Positions 8,239 to 16,538 of a stretch of 64,000 bases of DNA are shown piece after piece. The notes below the pieces were generated by a model. That model saw only the letters and a list, made by a program, of their open reading frames with translations, had not been told where the DNA came from and searched no databases. Made by a program: the position numbers and the translations under genes. Origin of the DNA: Thermoplasmata archaeon (GTDB taxonomy: Archaea; Thermoplasmatota; Thermoplasmata; Lutacidiplasmatales; UBA184); contig JAKIWG010000007.1 in the NCBI GenBank assembly GCA_022750155.1, forward strand, positions 16,966 through 80,965, written 5' to 3'. Positions within the stretch are counted from its first letter, which is position 1, and the number at the start of each line of letters is the position of its first letter.

Positions 8239-8624
8239 GTGGTGCGGCCGCATCCGCCGGTGGGATGACCCTTCCCGACGGGGAGTCGGAGCGATCGTCG
8301 ACGAGCTGTGACCCGGAACCGGACACTCGGTTGGTCCGGTTCGCCGGCAGATGGACGAGCCGGAACCTGCCCCCGAGTCGTATCCGTTCCGAACCACCGG
8401 GCGCGTCGGGCCCGTCGCTCCCTCCGAACCCTCCCACCCGGTGGGTCACGCCCTAGCGGAGGAGAAGTTCGGCGTTCAGCTATGCGACCTTCCCGGCGAT
8501 CTTCGGACCGATGGGGGGGCTCCTCAGGACTCGCACGAGGCCGTTCGCCAGATGATGACGAACCCCCGATCCCGGTCGCCGACCGGGTGGTCGACCGGGC
8601 TCGTGGTGGGCGAATGCGCGATCC
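8239..8624. other. Intergenic stretch without a recognisable gene
   Basis: Several open frames cross this stretch on both strands, but all have arginine/proline/glycine-rich composition typical of non-coding high-GC DNA. No RNA gene, repeat or clear promoter was seen. Confidence 0.5.
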
Positions 8625-9041
8625 ATGTGGATACGCCGCGCCGGCGTACCCGTGATCCGTGCGGAAACCACATTGGCGGTCCTTTTCTTCGCTTCCATCC
8701 CGCTGGGATTCCTCCTGAGCCACCTGAGTGCGTTCCGGAGTCTTGCCGCGATCCTCTACATGGTCGGAGCGGCGTGCGGGATCGCGGCGTCTCTAACCCT
8801 CAGCGCTGCGCGGGCCCACAAGAGCGAGGTCGTGGGGGTGGCCTACCGGTCGATCGGGAAGAATCCGATTCCCACCGCGAGCTCTCCTGCGACCTACGAG
8901 CTCACGCTGAGCTACTCCCACGTGGCCTCCTCGAATTTGGGGACCCAGCAGGAGGTGCGCGGGGTCAGGTTCGTCCTGGCCGACCGACCGGAACTCGCCG
9001 AAGTTCCCGCTCGAATGCGGGAGCGGATACTGGGGGGTTAA
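8625..9041 (+). CDS. Small membrane protein, unknown function
   Basis: A 138-residue protein with two membrane segments close to the N-terminus (TTLAVLFFASIPLGFLLSHL and LAAILYMVGAACGIAASLTL), joined by a very short loop, and a ~75-residue hydrophilic C-terminal part that may be a small beta domain (TYELTLSYSHVASSNLGTQQ). The ATG start has no obvious ribosome-binding site. No family is recognised. Its composition matches the other small membrane proteins of this segment. Confidence 0.65.
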   Translation: MWIRRAGVPVIRAETTLAVLFFASIPLGFLLSHLSAFRSLAAILYMVGAACGIAASLTLSAARAHKSEVVGVAYRSIGKNPIPTASSPATYELTLSYSHVASSNLGTQQEVRGVRFVLADRPELAEVPARMRERILGG

Positions 9042-9161
9042 CGGGAACCCCCTGCCCCCGGACCGGCGAACACTCCCACCGCGTTGGTCGGGAAGTCGTA
9101 TCCACTCCGTAACGGGGCGTCTATCAAGGGAAAGACCCGATTTCATCTCAGAGGGTGAGCC

Positions 9162-9407
9162 ATGACTACCGAAAGTGAATCATCCCCGGCAGCGAGGGAG
9201 GAACGGGCGTTCCGATGTGAACTATGCGGCGCCAGCATGACCGACGCCGCCGAGCTCCAAGGGCACGTGGACGGTCACGCCGAGCGGGTGGCCGAGGGTC
9301 TCCCGGCCGTCCCCGAAGGACCCAGCCTTCGCTGTGCGTTCTGCCCCGCCCTATTCGAAACCCCAGAGCAGGTGAAGGACCACCACGCGTCGGCGCACCA
9401 CAAGTGA
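9162..9407 (+). CDS. Two-finger C2H2 zinc protein
   Basis: An 81-residue protein with two C2H2 zinc fingers. Finger 1 uses C19, C22, H35 and H39 (CELCGASMTDAAELQGHVDG). Finger 2 uses C58, C61, H74 and H79 (CAFCPALFETPEQVKDHHAS). The first 15 residues are polar and probably disordered. C2H2 proteins of this size occur sporadically in archaea and are presumed to bind nucleic acids or proteins. A purine-rich GAGGGTGAG lies just before the ATG and can serve as ribosome-binding site. The gene is monocistronic. Confidence 0.85.
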   Translation: MTTESESSPAAREERAFRCELCGASMTDAAELQGHVDGHAERVAEGLPAVPEGPSLRCAFCPALFETPEQVKDHHASAHHK

Positions 9408-9508
9408 GCCCGTAACGAAACCGACCGTTCCGTTCGTCCGTCCGGCAAGGGAGACCGCATCGCACCCGTAAGCGACCGAGAGACAGAGCGGAGGGGGGTC
9501 CTTTGGCC

Positions 9509-9667
9509 GTGTTCGACACAATGAGCTTGGCGCTGGTAGCCTTAGTGATCGGCGCGCTGGCGCTGGTCGCCGCTTGGCTGCTCCATTGGATCTTGCTCGT
9601 AGCGGGGGTCGTGCTGATCGCCCTCGGGGTCTACCTCGCATTCGGCGGTTCCTTGGGTCCCCTATAG
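9509..9667 (+). CDS. Two-helix small membrane protein (52 aa)
   Basis: A very short frame made almost entirely of two membrane helices: SLALVALVIGALALVAAWLL and WILLVAGVVLIALGVYLAFG, ending GSLGPL. The start is GTG 9509 (TTG 9503 or ATG 9521 are in frame), preceded by the purine-rich GAGGGGGGT at 9491-9499. The helix-Trp/His-helix layout is common in small archaeal membrane proteins of unknown role. Confidence 0.6.
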   Translation: MFDTMSLALVALVIGALALVAAWLLHWILLVAGVVLIALGVYLAFGGSLGPL

Positions 9668-9969
9668 ATCGCCCTTGTCGGAGCGATTCGGGGGGGCCGC
9701 ACGGGCCTTCCTCCTTTCTCGAAGCGAGGCGCGTCGCCCGGGCTCCGAGCCCAGCACTTCCTCGGAACCCCAGCGCCTCCGCGCGGAGTCCCCCCCTCGG
9801 CAGATCCGTTCTCCTTGAGATCCCTCGGACGAAGGCAGCCGGACCGCTCTGGCTCTCGGATGCGCTGGGTTCAATGTGGCTCCCCTGAAGGCAGCCCACT
9901 GTGATCGGTTACGACCTTCCCTCAACGATGATACCCCGACCGCCGAACTTCGTACTCAGGTCCCGAGGC

Positions 9970-10365
9970 ATGTCGAGCGCGAGCCGGTTCGGTTACCCGA
10001 GCATCGGTCACCTTCCGTTGGGGGTCGCTATCCTCGCCCTCCTGGTAGGGGTGTTCGGCTTCTTCGTGCTCCTCGTGGGGTTGGTGCTCTTGGTGTTCGG
10101 CACCGGCCTGGCGTTCGGGGCCGGCACGGTGACGGTCTTCGGCTCCGGCAGCACGGTCGCGGGACTTGTCCTGACGATCTTCGGGGTCCTGACCGTGGCC
10201 GTCGCCTCCGGGCTGTGGAGCCAAGAGCTGTGGGCGCTCGCGCTAGCGGTCTTGGTCCTGCTGTTCTACGGGGTCGTGGAGTTCCTCTCCCAAGCCTGGC
10301 TCGGATTCCTCCTCATCGGGGTGCTGCTGATCTACCTCGTGGCGGTCTCGAACCACTTCGATTGA
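9970..10365 (+). CDS. Four-helix small membrane protein, paralogue 1
   Basis: A 131-residue protein with about four membrane segments: LPLGVAILALLVGVFGFFVL, VAGLVLTIFGVLTVAVASGL, LWALALAVLVLLFYGVVEFL and AWLGFLLIGVLLIYLVAVSN, ending NHFD. The protein at 19086-19460 on the other strand is a close paralogue with the same order of motifs (LPLGVAILA, GLW-QE-WAL, VLLFYG, AVS-HFD). That comparison supports ATG 9970 as start rather than the ATG-like codon at 9901. The function is unknown. The conserved GLWxQExWAL loop may face the cytoplasm and carry the function. Confidence 0.8.
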   Translation: MSSASRFGYPSIGHLPLGVAILALLVGVFGFFVLLVGLVLLVFGTGLAFGAGTVTVFGSGSTVAGLVLTIFGVLTVAVASGLWSQELWALALAVLVLLFYGVVEFLSQAWLGFLLIGVLLIYLVAVSNHFD

Positions 10366-11017
10366 CCGGGACCGGATTCAGCGACTGCCAGATCACGGAG
10401 CGGCGATGGGTTCGGTGGGTGATCTCCCTCACAGCGTCGGAAACGACCCCGTGGTCCTAGCGGGCAGCCCCACCCTCGAACCCGGCGAGGGACGACCGAT
10501 CGCCGCCCGGTTCGGGTCGGCCTTCTACCTCGGCCCTTTCTTCTTGGTGGAGCGCGGCAGCTGGTTGGGTGTAGATGCCACGGCCCGGCGGACCTCCTGC
10601 TCCTCGGGCCCGCCGGACTTGCGGGCGCCGCTTACACGTTCGAACCCGCCCGGATCGTCCGGTTTCCCGGAGGCCGCAGCGGGTACCGAACGGGGGCGTC
10701 GTCCCGGCAGCAGGAATCTCCGACGCACGGACGGGGTCGCCGTCGACGAGAACGGCGGTGGGAATGTCGCCGGGGCGCGGTCCGAGATGATACACCGGCC
10801 TCCGGGTCGGGAGGGGGCGATCGGACTCCGCTCCCCCGGGTCGCGTCACGATTGCGGGACGGCGCCGGAACCGCTTGACCTTGGCGCGCCGACCCTCGAT
10901 CCTCCGCGCGGATCGGTCGATACCCGGCGCCCGGCGGCTCGGAGGACCTGACCGGAGGCCCCATTTCGGGGGAGTCCGTACCATAGCCATAAACAGGAAC
11001 TCCGCGTAAATCGGGCG
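10366..11017. other. 650-base stretch with possible gene remnant
   Basis: No intact gene is evident. Two adjacent plus-strand frames carry protein-like pieces (IAARFGSAFYLGPFFLVERG near 10500-10560, then LLLLGPAGLAGAAYTFEPAR near 10600-10660), which may be the remains of a broken gene. The rest is arginine/proline-rich in all frames. A TATA-like CCATAAAC lies at 10985-10992, about 30 nt before the cupredoxin-like gene. Confidence 0.4.
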
Positions 11018-11713
11018 ATGCCACCGGACGACGAGAACGAACTACGGACGGCTTCCAGCGCCGGGCACCCGACCGCCCGCACTCCCCGGTGGCGCGGGGG
11101 ACACGGGGCCGCCTCCGCCCTTCCGTACCTGGTGTCGATCGTCGTGACCCTCCTGGTCGCGTGGTTCGCCTTTGCGTTGATCACCGGTACCCCCGTCGGC
11201 CTGACGGTTCCGAAGCTGCCCATCCAGACCGTGACCTCGACCACCCCCGTGGTCCTCACGATCAACAACCCGTTCGACACAGAGAACAACAGTTCGGCCG
11301 ACCAGTTCTCTCCGGCGAACTTCACCGTCCCGTCGCACACCCTCCTCGAGATGACCTTCATCAATTACGACAAGGGGCAGAACCCTGTCACCACCCTCGA
11401 GGCCACGGTGAGCGGGTCGGTCGGAAACTGCGTCTACCTCAACGCGACTCCGACCGCCCTCGGTCAGTGCGTACACGCGCTCCCGACTGGGTTCGTGACC
11501 CACACGTTCTCGTTCGTGAGCGGGGCGTACGCCGGGTTCAACATCCCGATCCCGTCGGCAGTGAACTCCGCGCCCGGCGGCATCGGGGCCAGCGTGACGT
11601 TCTTTGCGTACTTCAATCAAACCGGAACGTTCACCTGGAACTGCATTGCCCCCTGCGACCCCTGGTCCATGCAGACAAATGGGTTCATGACCGGCACGAT
11701 GACGGTCACCTAG
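11018..11713 (+). CDS. Membrane-anchored cupredoxin-like protein
   Basis: A 231-residue protein: a polar cytoplasmic N-terminus (~1-33), one membrane helix (ALPYLVSIVVTLLVAWFAFA), then an extracellular beta domain of ~170 residues. Its end, GTFTWNCIAPCDPWSMQTNG followed by FMTGTMTVT, is shaped like the copper-binding loop of CuA and sulfocyanin-type cupredoxins (Cys ... Met followed by a last strand). The upstream ligand histidine expected after FINYDKG is absent. It heads the cluster with the Rieske and cytochrome b genes, so a role as electron carrier or accessory subunit is likely. Whether it binds copper is uncertain. Confidence 0.7.
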   Translation: MPPDDENELRTASSAGHPTARTPRWRGGHGAASALPYLVSIVVTLLVAWFAFALITGTPVGLTVPKLPIQTVTSTTPVVLTINNPFDTENNSSADQFSPANFTVPSHTLLEMTFINYDKGQNPVTTLEATVSGSVGNCVYLNATPTALGQCVHALPTGFVTHTFSFVSGAYAGFNIPIPSAVNSAPGGIGASVTFFAYFNQTGTFTWNCIAPCDPWSMQTNGFMTGTMTVT

Positions 11714-11723
11714 AGCCCGACCC

Positions 11724-12203
11724 ATGCATCGTGCGTACCCACTTCGGCCCCGTCGCGTCGCGGCCGCCTGCTCCCGGGCCCGCGTCTTACACGTGGCGCT
11801 CTTCCTCCTCACGGTCTGCCTGCTGGACGTGGTGTGGGTGGTGCCCCCATCTCCGACGGGGTGGGCGGGGGGGAACCCCCCCGGGGGAGCCGCCCCGGTA
11901 CCCGGGCTGGCGAGGGTCGCGTTCGCGGGCAACAGCGGTGGGGTATGCTCTACTTCCGGCTCCGTCTACCTCGGAGTCGATTGGAACTGTGTCGCGATCC
12001 TGAACCTGGTCGAGGTCGGGCTCATGCTCGCCGCGATCCTCCTCGTAGCGTACATCTACTGGGACTCGGACGCTGCCGAGCTCCCGGGGGAGTCCGCGTC
12101 CGTCCCACTCACCGAAGAGGAATGGGCGGCGAACCGGGCGCTCCGAGCCGAACGGTTGCGGGCCGTGACTCCCGACCCGGAGGCGCCAGGGGAATCGCCG
12201 TGA
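11724..12203 (+). CDS. Small membrane protein of the bc-complex cluster
   Basis: A 159-residue protein with two membrane segments (VLHVALFLLTVCLLDVVWVV and LVEVGLMLAAILLVAYIYWD). Between them is an extracellular loop with two cysteines (GGVCSTSG, DWNCVA) that could form a disulfide, and a cytoplasmic acidic tail (LTEEEWAANRALRAERLRAV) closes the protein. The stop codon overlaps the GTG of the Rieske gene by 4 nt, so translation is coupled. It is probably an accessory subunit of the quinol-oxidising complex. The family is not recognised. Confidence 0.75.
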   Translation: MHRAYPLRPRRVAAACSRARVLHVALFLLTVCLLDVVWVVPPSPTGWAGGNPPGGAAPVPGLARVAFAGNSGGVCSTSGSVYLGVDWNCVAILNLVEVGLMLAAILLVAYIYWDSDAAELPGESASVPLTEEEWAANRALRAERLRAVTPDPEAPGESP

Positions 12204-13033
12204 CCGAGGGGCCGACCGGACTGGCAACCGGGGCGGAAGACTGCGGGAATTGCCCGAGTGCCGGGGGTCAGTGGTACACGCTGGCGCCCTACCTGAACCA
12301 AGACGCCGTCGGGGTGGTCCGACGCGTGGCGCCGCTGGGGTCGTCTGGGCCCCCTGGGGCGGAGGCGGTCGACGAGGCGCGTCGTAATCTCATCAAGCTC
12401 GCTCTCATCGGCGGGGCCATCGCGGTGGGGGCCGCCGGCGGGGCGACCGCCCTGCGCTACCTGGAGCCGCCGGTCGCCGGCGCTTCGTCGTACCCGAAGG
12501 TCCAGTTGCTCTACGACGACGGCTCGCCGATCCTCGGCTCCCAGTATCGGTACCCTCCGGGCGCGACCGATCTGATCGTGTTCAACTACCCGCTCACGAA
12601 CGAGCCGAACATACTGTTCAACCTTCCAGCCGCGGCCCCCAACGGCGTCGGGCCGAAGAGCACCCTGGTCGCGTACTCGGCGATTTGCCAGCACCTCGGG
12701 TGTGTCCCCCCGTACGTATCGTACTATCCGCCGGGTGCGTGTCCGTCGTTCAACGGCGGGAAGGCGATCATCCACTGCGTCTGCCACGGCTCGACGTACG
12801 ACCCAGCGCAGGCCGCCACCGGGGGCGGCGCGGCGATCCTGACCGGGCCGACGCAGCTCCCCCTCCCCCAGGTCCTTCTCGAGTGGGACTCAGCGACCGA
12901 CTACCTGTTCGCCGTCGGGGTGATCGGTCCTCCCGTCCGGGGACATTCGAACACTCTCCTGGGGGGAAGTCCGGTCTCCTCGCCGCTCCAGCTCGAGGCG
13001 CCGCAATCGCCCACCCAACAGTGCCCGACGTAG
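12200..13033 (+). CDS. Rieske iron-sulfur protein
   Basis: A 277-residue protein that carries the [2Fe-2S] centre of a cytochrome bc-type quinol-oxidising complex. The cluster-binding boxes are complete: CQHLGC (C163, H165 as ligands, C168) and CVCHGS (C193, H196 as ligands, C195). C168 and C195 are placed to form the usual disulfide. A membrane/Tat-type anchor (LIKLALIGGAIAVGAAGGAT) covers ~64-85. The ~60-residue cytoplasmic N-terminus contains an extra CGNC motif (C15, C18), which is unusual. The GTG start overlaps the previous stop (GTGA), and cytochrome b follows after 9 nt. Confidence 0.95.
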   Translation: MTEGPTGLATGAEDCGNCPSAGGQWYTLAPYLNQDAVGVVRRVAPLGSSGPPGAEAVDEARRNLIKLALIGGAIAVGAAGGATALRYLEPPVAGASSYPKVQLLYDDGSPILGSQYRYPPGATDLIVFNYPLTNEPNILFNLPAAAPNGVGPKSTLVAYSAICQHLGCVPPYVSYYPPGACPSFNGGKAIIHCVCHGSTYDPAQAATGGGAAILTGPTQLPLPQVLLEWDSATDYLFAVGVIGPPVRGHSNTLLGGSPVSSPLQLEAPQSPTQQCPT

Positions 13034-13042
13034 GAAGGGGCG

Positions 13043-14665
13043 ATGGAAGGAAAGGGGAACGTGGCGGATCCGCCGTCCCGCGTCGGTTACGGGGGGTTCA
13101 ACCGTCTCCTCGACTGGGTCTGGAACTACATCGAGGAGCGGGTCGGGGTCTCGCGCTGGCCCCTGCGTCCCCAGCCTGCCTTCAGTTTCCGCCCGGCCTA
13201 CTGGACGGGCGCCCTCGTCGCCGTCGCGTTCGTCGTCCAAGCGGTCTCCGGGATGTTGCTGCTGATCTACTACAACCCATCGGTCAGCCCCAGCACGACC
13301 GGCGGGGCGCCGGCGGCGTGGAGCTCGACGCAGTACCTAATCCAGCAGGTCCCGTTCGGCCTCCTAGTCCTCACGGCCCACCTCTACGGGGCGTACGCCG
13401 TGATCTTCCTCGCGTTCATCCACTTCTTCCGCGGGTTCTACGCAGCGGCCTACAAGGCCCCCCGCGAAGCCTCGTGGTTGTTCGGCACCGTGCTACTGCT
13501 CTGCATGCTGGGGATGGGGTTCACCGGTTACCTGCTTCCCTACACCTCGCTCTCCGTCGGAGCGACGAACGTCGGGATCGCCCTAGCCACCGCAGCGGCC
13601 CCCATCGGGCCGATCGTCGCTCCGCTATTGCAGGGCGACGGAACCTACCAGGGACTGCTCTCGCGGATGTTCGCGTTCCACGTCGTCCTCATCCCCGCGG
13701 TTCTCGCCTTTCTCCTCTGGCTTCACGTGACGCTGTTCGAGACGCACGGAGTGGCGCCCCCGGCTTCGAGCGACCCCGGGGCGCGACGGACGCTCACCCA
13801 CGAGGACGACAAGAAGCTCGGGAACTGGTTTCCCCGGATCTTCCTCTACGGGACCAAGTGGACGTTCGGCTACATCGGCGCCCTGCTCCTCATCGTCGCG
13901 GCATGGCCCACGGAGCTCGCGCCGGCGTTCGGTTCGGCGAACCAGTCCGGGGTCTCGCCCGAGCCCGACTGGTATTTCCTGTGGCTCTACAAGCTCGCGG
14001 ATTTCCAGTATGTGAGTCCCCTTGTCGCGATGGGGGTCCTGGGGTTCATCGTCTTGGGCCTGCTGTTCCTCCCCTGGATCGAGCAGGTTCCCGGCCTGCT
14101 CTTCCCGCGGCTTCGCAATCCGCGGACCCACCCCAGGGACCGCCCGGTAATGATGTTCCTCGCCACGTTCCTCCTCTCCTTTTTTGTGCTCATGACCGTC
14201 TGGGGCGGCGTCATGCCCGGGGTCGTGATCCCGGTCTCGATGTACCTTGCCTACCTCGGGGGCCTTGCGGTCGTCGACGCGACCGTCATCCTGTTCTTCT
14301 GGGCGCGCTATCGCGAACGGTACGCGAGGCGCGTCGCCCGGGCGTTGTCGGGGACGGGGACTCCGACGGGGAGCAGTCGTTCCCCTGCCGAATTCCCGAC
14401 GCGAGCGGACCTTCTCTCGGGCAGCCCCGGCTTCTGGACGCCGCGGTCGGCACTGGCCGTCATCCTCGTGGCGGGGCTCCTGGTGCCGCTGGGGTACGTG
14501 CTCACCCTCCCTTCGTTCACCACCGTCGGGGACCAGCGGGGCCTCGCGGTGGCGTTCGCCGTGATGGCGTTCGCGATCGCGGCAATCGTGCACCTGGTGG
14601 AGCAGAGCGAGCGGTTCCGGCACGCGAGCCGCGCGATCCCCCCCGGAGTCGCTCCCGGACCGTAG
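13043..14665 (+). CDS. Cytochrome b (fused b6/IV type)
   Basis: A 540-residue polytopic membrane protein, the diheme subunit of the quinol-oxidising complex. The four heme-ligand histidines are H113 and H127 (13 residues between) in helix B, and H213 and H228 (14 between) in helix D; the second spacing is the b6 type. The quinol-site motif PDWY lies at ~308-311 (SPEPDWYFLWLYKLADF). After the subunit-IV-like helices there are further membrane segments (VMMFLATFLLSFFVLMTVWG, YLAYLGGLAVVDATVILFFW, ALAVILVAGLLVPLGYVLTL), so it is longer than mitochondrial cytochrome b. It is the last gene of the cluster; no cytochrome c1 gene is present. Confidence 0.95.
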   Translation: MEGKGNVADPPSRVGYGGFNRLLDWVWNYIEERVGVSRWPLRPQPAFSFRPAYWTGALVAVAFVVQAVSGMLLLIYYNPSVSPSTTGGAPAAWSSTQYLIQQVPFGLLVLTAHLYGAYAVIFLAFIHFFRGFYAAAYKAPREASWLFGTVLLLCMLGMGFTGYLLPYTSLSVGATNVGIALATAAAPIGPIVAPLLQGDGTYQGLLSRMFAFHVVLIPAVLAFLLWLHVTLFETHGVAPPASSDPGARRTLTHEDDKKLGNWFPRIFLYGTKWTFGYIGALLLIVAAWPTELAPAFGSANQSGVSPEPDWYFLWLYKLADFQYVSPLVAMGVLGFIVLGLLFLPWIEQVPGLLFPRLRNPRTHPRDRPVMMFLATFLLSFFVLMTVWGGVMPGVVIPVSMYLAYLGGLAVVDATVILFFWARYRERYARRVARALSGTGTPTGSSRSPAEFPTRADLLSGSPGFWTPRSALAVILVAGLLVPLGYVLTLPSFTTVGDQRGLAVAFAVMAFAIAAIVHLVEQSERFRHASRAIPPGVAPGP

Positions 14666-15060
14666 CCCAGAGAAGCCCCCCGCGGGACCGATTGCCCGGG
14701 CCGGTGGAGAACCGCGGCGACCGAATGTCGATAGACCGTCGGTCCCCGGCCTCGCCTCCTCCGCGAGCCGCGGCTGGCATCGGTTGCCCCCCGAGTTGCC
14801 GGGCCGCGAGCGCGGGCCGACCGGGGGAACCGGACACGACGGGGGCGTCGAGTCATCGAAGGAGGCAACATCCGCCTCCGCAATGTCCCGATGGCGGCGG
14901 AGACGCAAGATGCGGCTCCGTGAGGTACCGGCCCCTCCGGCTGGGAAGATCCGCGACCGTGCGTCCTGTATCCGCCCGGTGGTCGGGGGTACCCCCTCCT
15001 CCTTTCGGCACGTCCCGCCTTCCCGGCAGACGTACGGCGAGTTCCCCTTCGAGATCACCA
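14666..15060. other. Intergenic stretch, no gene recognised
   Basis: Between the end of cytochrome b and the VOC remnant there is no convincing coding frame on either strand. Open frames here are arginine/proline-rich. No terminator-like T-run stands out after 14665. Confidence 0.45.
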
Positions 15061-15400
15061 TGGCGAAAGTCACGATCGAACTCGTGTGCGTCAGCCTCCA
15101 CATCCGCAATCTCGCCCGGTCGCTCCGCTTCTACCGGAACTTCGGATTCCGAATCCACAAGCGCGGGAGAGTGGATCTCCGCGGCGAGTGGGTCCACCTC
15201 AGGGGCCGCGGCGCGGCGCCTCGAGCGGAACGAGCGCCCCAGTGGGAGGCCGCGTTCACGAACCGGTCCCCAACCTTCTCCACCCACACGGGCGGAACCG
15301 CTACGCCGCCCAGCCGGATGACCGAGGCCCGCGATCGAACTGTTCGGCTCGAGGCCCGACCTCCTCGCGGTTGCCGGAGGAGGCGACCCGCGATTCTTTT
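15061..15400 (+). pseudogene. VOC (glyoxalase/dioxygenase) family remnant
   Basis: The first ~45 codons from ATG 15061 give a normal VOC start: VTIELVCVSLHIRNLARSLR, FYRNFGFRIHKRG, LRGEWVHLRG. This is the first beta-alpha-beta-beta unit of the fold. After about 15200 the expected continuation jumps between frames (RLERNERPSG in one, VHEPVPNLLHPHGRN in another), so at least two frameshifts have destroyed the second half. Intact VOC proteins bind a metal and act on small molecules. No function should be assigned to this copy. Confidence 0.6.
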
Positions 15401-15402
15401 CG

Positions 15403-15747
15403 CTAGGGGGGACAGGCCTCACCGGGCGCCCGAAGGGTATCGCCGAGCAACATGGACCGCTCTCTCGTGGAGAGCCCGGAGTGTCTCGAGCACAGATGCA
15501 CCTCGAGGCTCGTCCTGCCGGCGTACGGCCCGCTGCACATCGGGCACAAGATTCTCGGGGAACTCCCCGAGAATCGTACGCAGGGACACCCGTAGACATG
15601 GCAGGGCATCGGAGTGGAATGTCCGCGGGGGCGGACGAAGCGGCCTCGACGACGCCCCACGGCTGCGGCCACCAGGTAATGGGTCCCGCGGATGTGGTCG
15701 CATCCCCCGCAGGGCACCAGACGAAGGATCCGACGTTGAGTAACCAT
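15403..15747 (-). CDS. Putative single C2H2 zinc-finger protein
   Basis: A 114-residue frame from ATG 15747. The C-terminal part carries one C2H2 finger (CPMCSGPYAGRTSLEVHLCS followed by RH: C-x2-C-x12-H-x4-H) and a polar tail. The N-terminal part has further CxxC and CxC pairs (PCGGCDHIRG, YGCPCVRF) but also arginine-rich stretches that look non-coding. A perfect hairpin (15550-15575) lies within the frame just before the finger, which may mark a junction. The finger is convincing; the gene as a whole is not. It could be a short finger-only gene or a decayed one. Confidence 0.4.
   Translation of the reverse strand: MVTQRRILRLVPCGGCDHIRGTHYLVAAAVGRRRGRFVRPRGHSTPMPCHVYGCPCVRFSGSSPRILCPMCSGPYAGRTSLEVHLCSRHSGLSTRERSMLLGDTLRAPGEACPP
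15550..15575. repeat. 11-bp perfect inverted repeat (hairpin)
   Basis: GATTCTCGGGG, a 4-base spacer AACT, then CCCCGAGAATC: a perfect 11-bp stem. It is the strongest short hairpin I noticed in the window. There is no U-run after it, so it is not a standard intrinsic terminator. It falls inside the putative C2H2 frame. Confidence 0.8.
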
Positions 15748-16197
15748 TTCGATCTCGATGAGAGAAGACCCCGAACTGCCCTGAGGCGGCAAGCCGGAGT
15801 TCCCTCTAAGAGGCCCTCGATGCCCATTAAGCGTGCCTTGGAGAGCGAGACGCGGGCTGCGGCAGAAACCACGCCTCCTGGGAGCGCTAACGGAGGGACT
15901 CCGTCGAGGTGGAGGGGTCGGTTATTCCGGGGGAACCCTCGCGCCACGAAGCATCCTACCCGCCGCCTACCCATCTTCCGACGCGGCGAGAGCGGCGGGG
16001 GCCCCTCGGCCCAGACCGCCACCACTCTCCCTGATCGAGCGTCCTTCCCGAGGCAGTACCCCGCGTCCGATTCGAAAGCCGCGGGCCATCGCCCCCCCCG
16101 GGCCAGGAGGAGCGCCCGCGGGCCCCTGGAGGCGAGCGTTCGGGCCGCGCCCGACGGACCCGCTCCGGTACGGAAGTCGGCGAATTGGTGCAAGACC
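15748..16197. other. Intergenic stretch, no gene recognised
   Basis: All frames here are rich in Arg, Pro and Gly with no hydrophobic core pattern. No RNA gene or tandem repeat was found. It separates the C2H2 frame from the basic repeat protein. Confidence 0.45.
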
Positions 16198-16440
16198 CTA
16201 CGACCGGGTCGCTCGGGCACGCCGGCTCGACCGGACACGATTCTCGAAGCGGTGGGCGCCGTGCCGGGTCATCGTGCTCACGCGCTTGCCCGCGCGCGAA
16301 ACGTCCTTGCCGACGGTCCGAGCGCCGCTCGCGATCTTCCGGCCCGCCACGCCCATCCCGAGCTTGACGTCCCGACCGGCGGTCTTTGACCCTCGTACGA
16401 CCTTCTTCTCGAGTTTCCGTCCCTGTGCTTTGATCGACAT
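16198..16440 (-). CDS. Small basic protein with an imperfect repeat
   Basis: An 80-residue protein with over 20 Lys/Arg and very few acidic residues. A Gly-basic unit recurs: AGRDVKLGM, AGRKIASGA, VGKDVSR, AGKRVSTM. The spacing of about 8-11 residues suggests an amphipathic helix with one basic face, comparable in style to histone H1-like tails or LEA-type proteins. ATG 16440 is preferred because the codons before it do not read like protein. It probably binds nucleic acid or membrane lipids; that is inference. It lies just downstream of the phospholipase-D-type gene on the same strand (98 nt apart) and may be cotranscribed. Confidence 0.65.
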   Translation of the reverse strand: MSIKAQGRKLEKKVVRGSKTAGRDVKLGMGVAGRKIASGARTVGKDVSRAGKRVSTMTRHGAHRFENRVRSSRRARATRS

Positions 16441-16538
16441 TTTCACGCCTGAACATCTGGCCATCACCGGGGCGGGTGTCAATGTCCCGCTTGGCTCGAT
16501 TTGAGGCGAGCACGGGAGGTACGCCGCTCGCCCGATCA

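Noticed and set aside
12685..15321. An 878-codon open frame on the plus strand over cytochrome b
   Set aside because: It is in another frame of the clear Rieske and cytochrome b genes and is full of Arg, Pro and Gly, a shadow caused by high GC.
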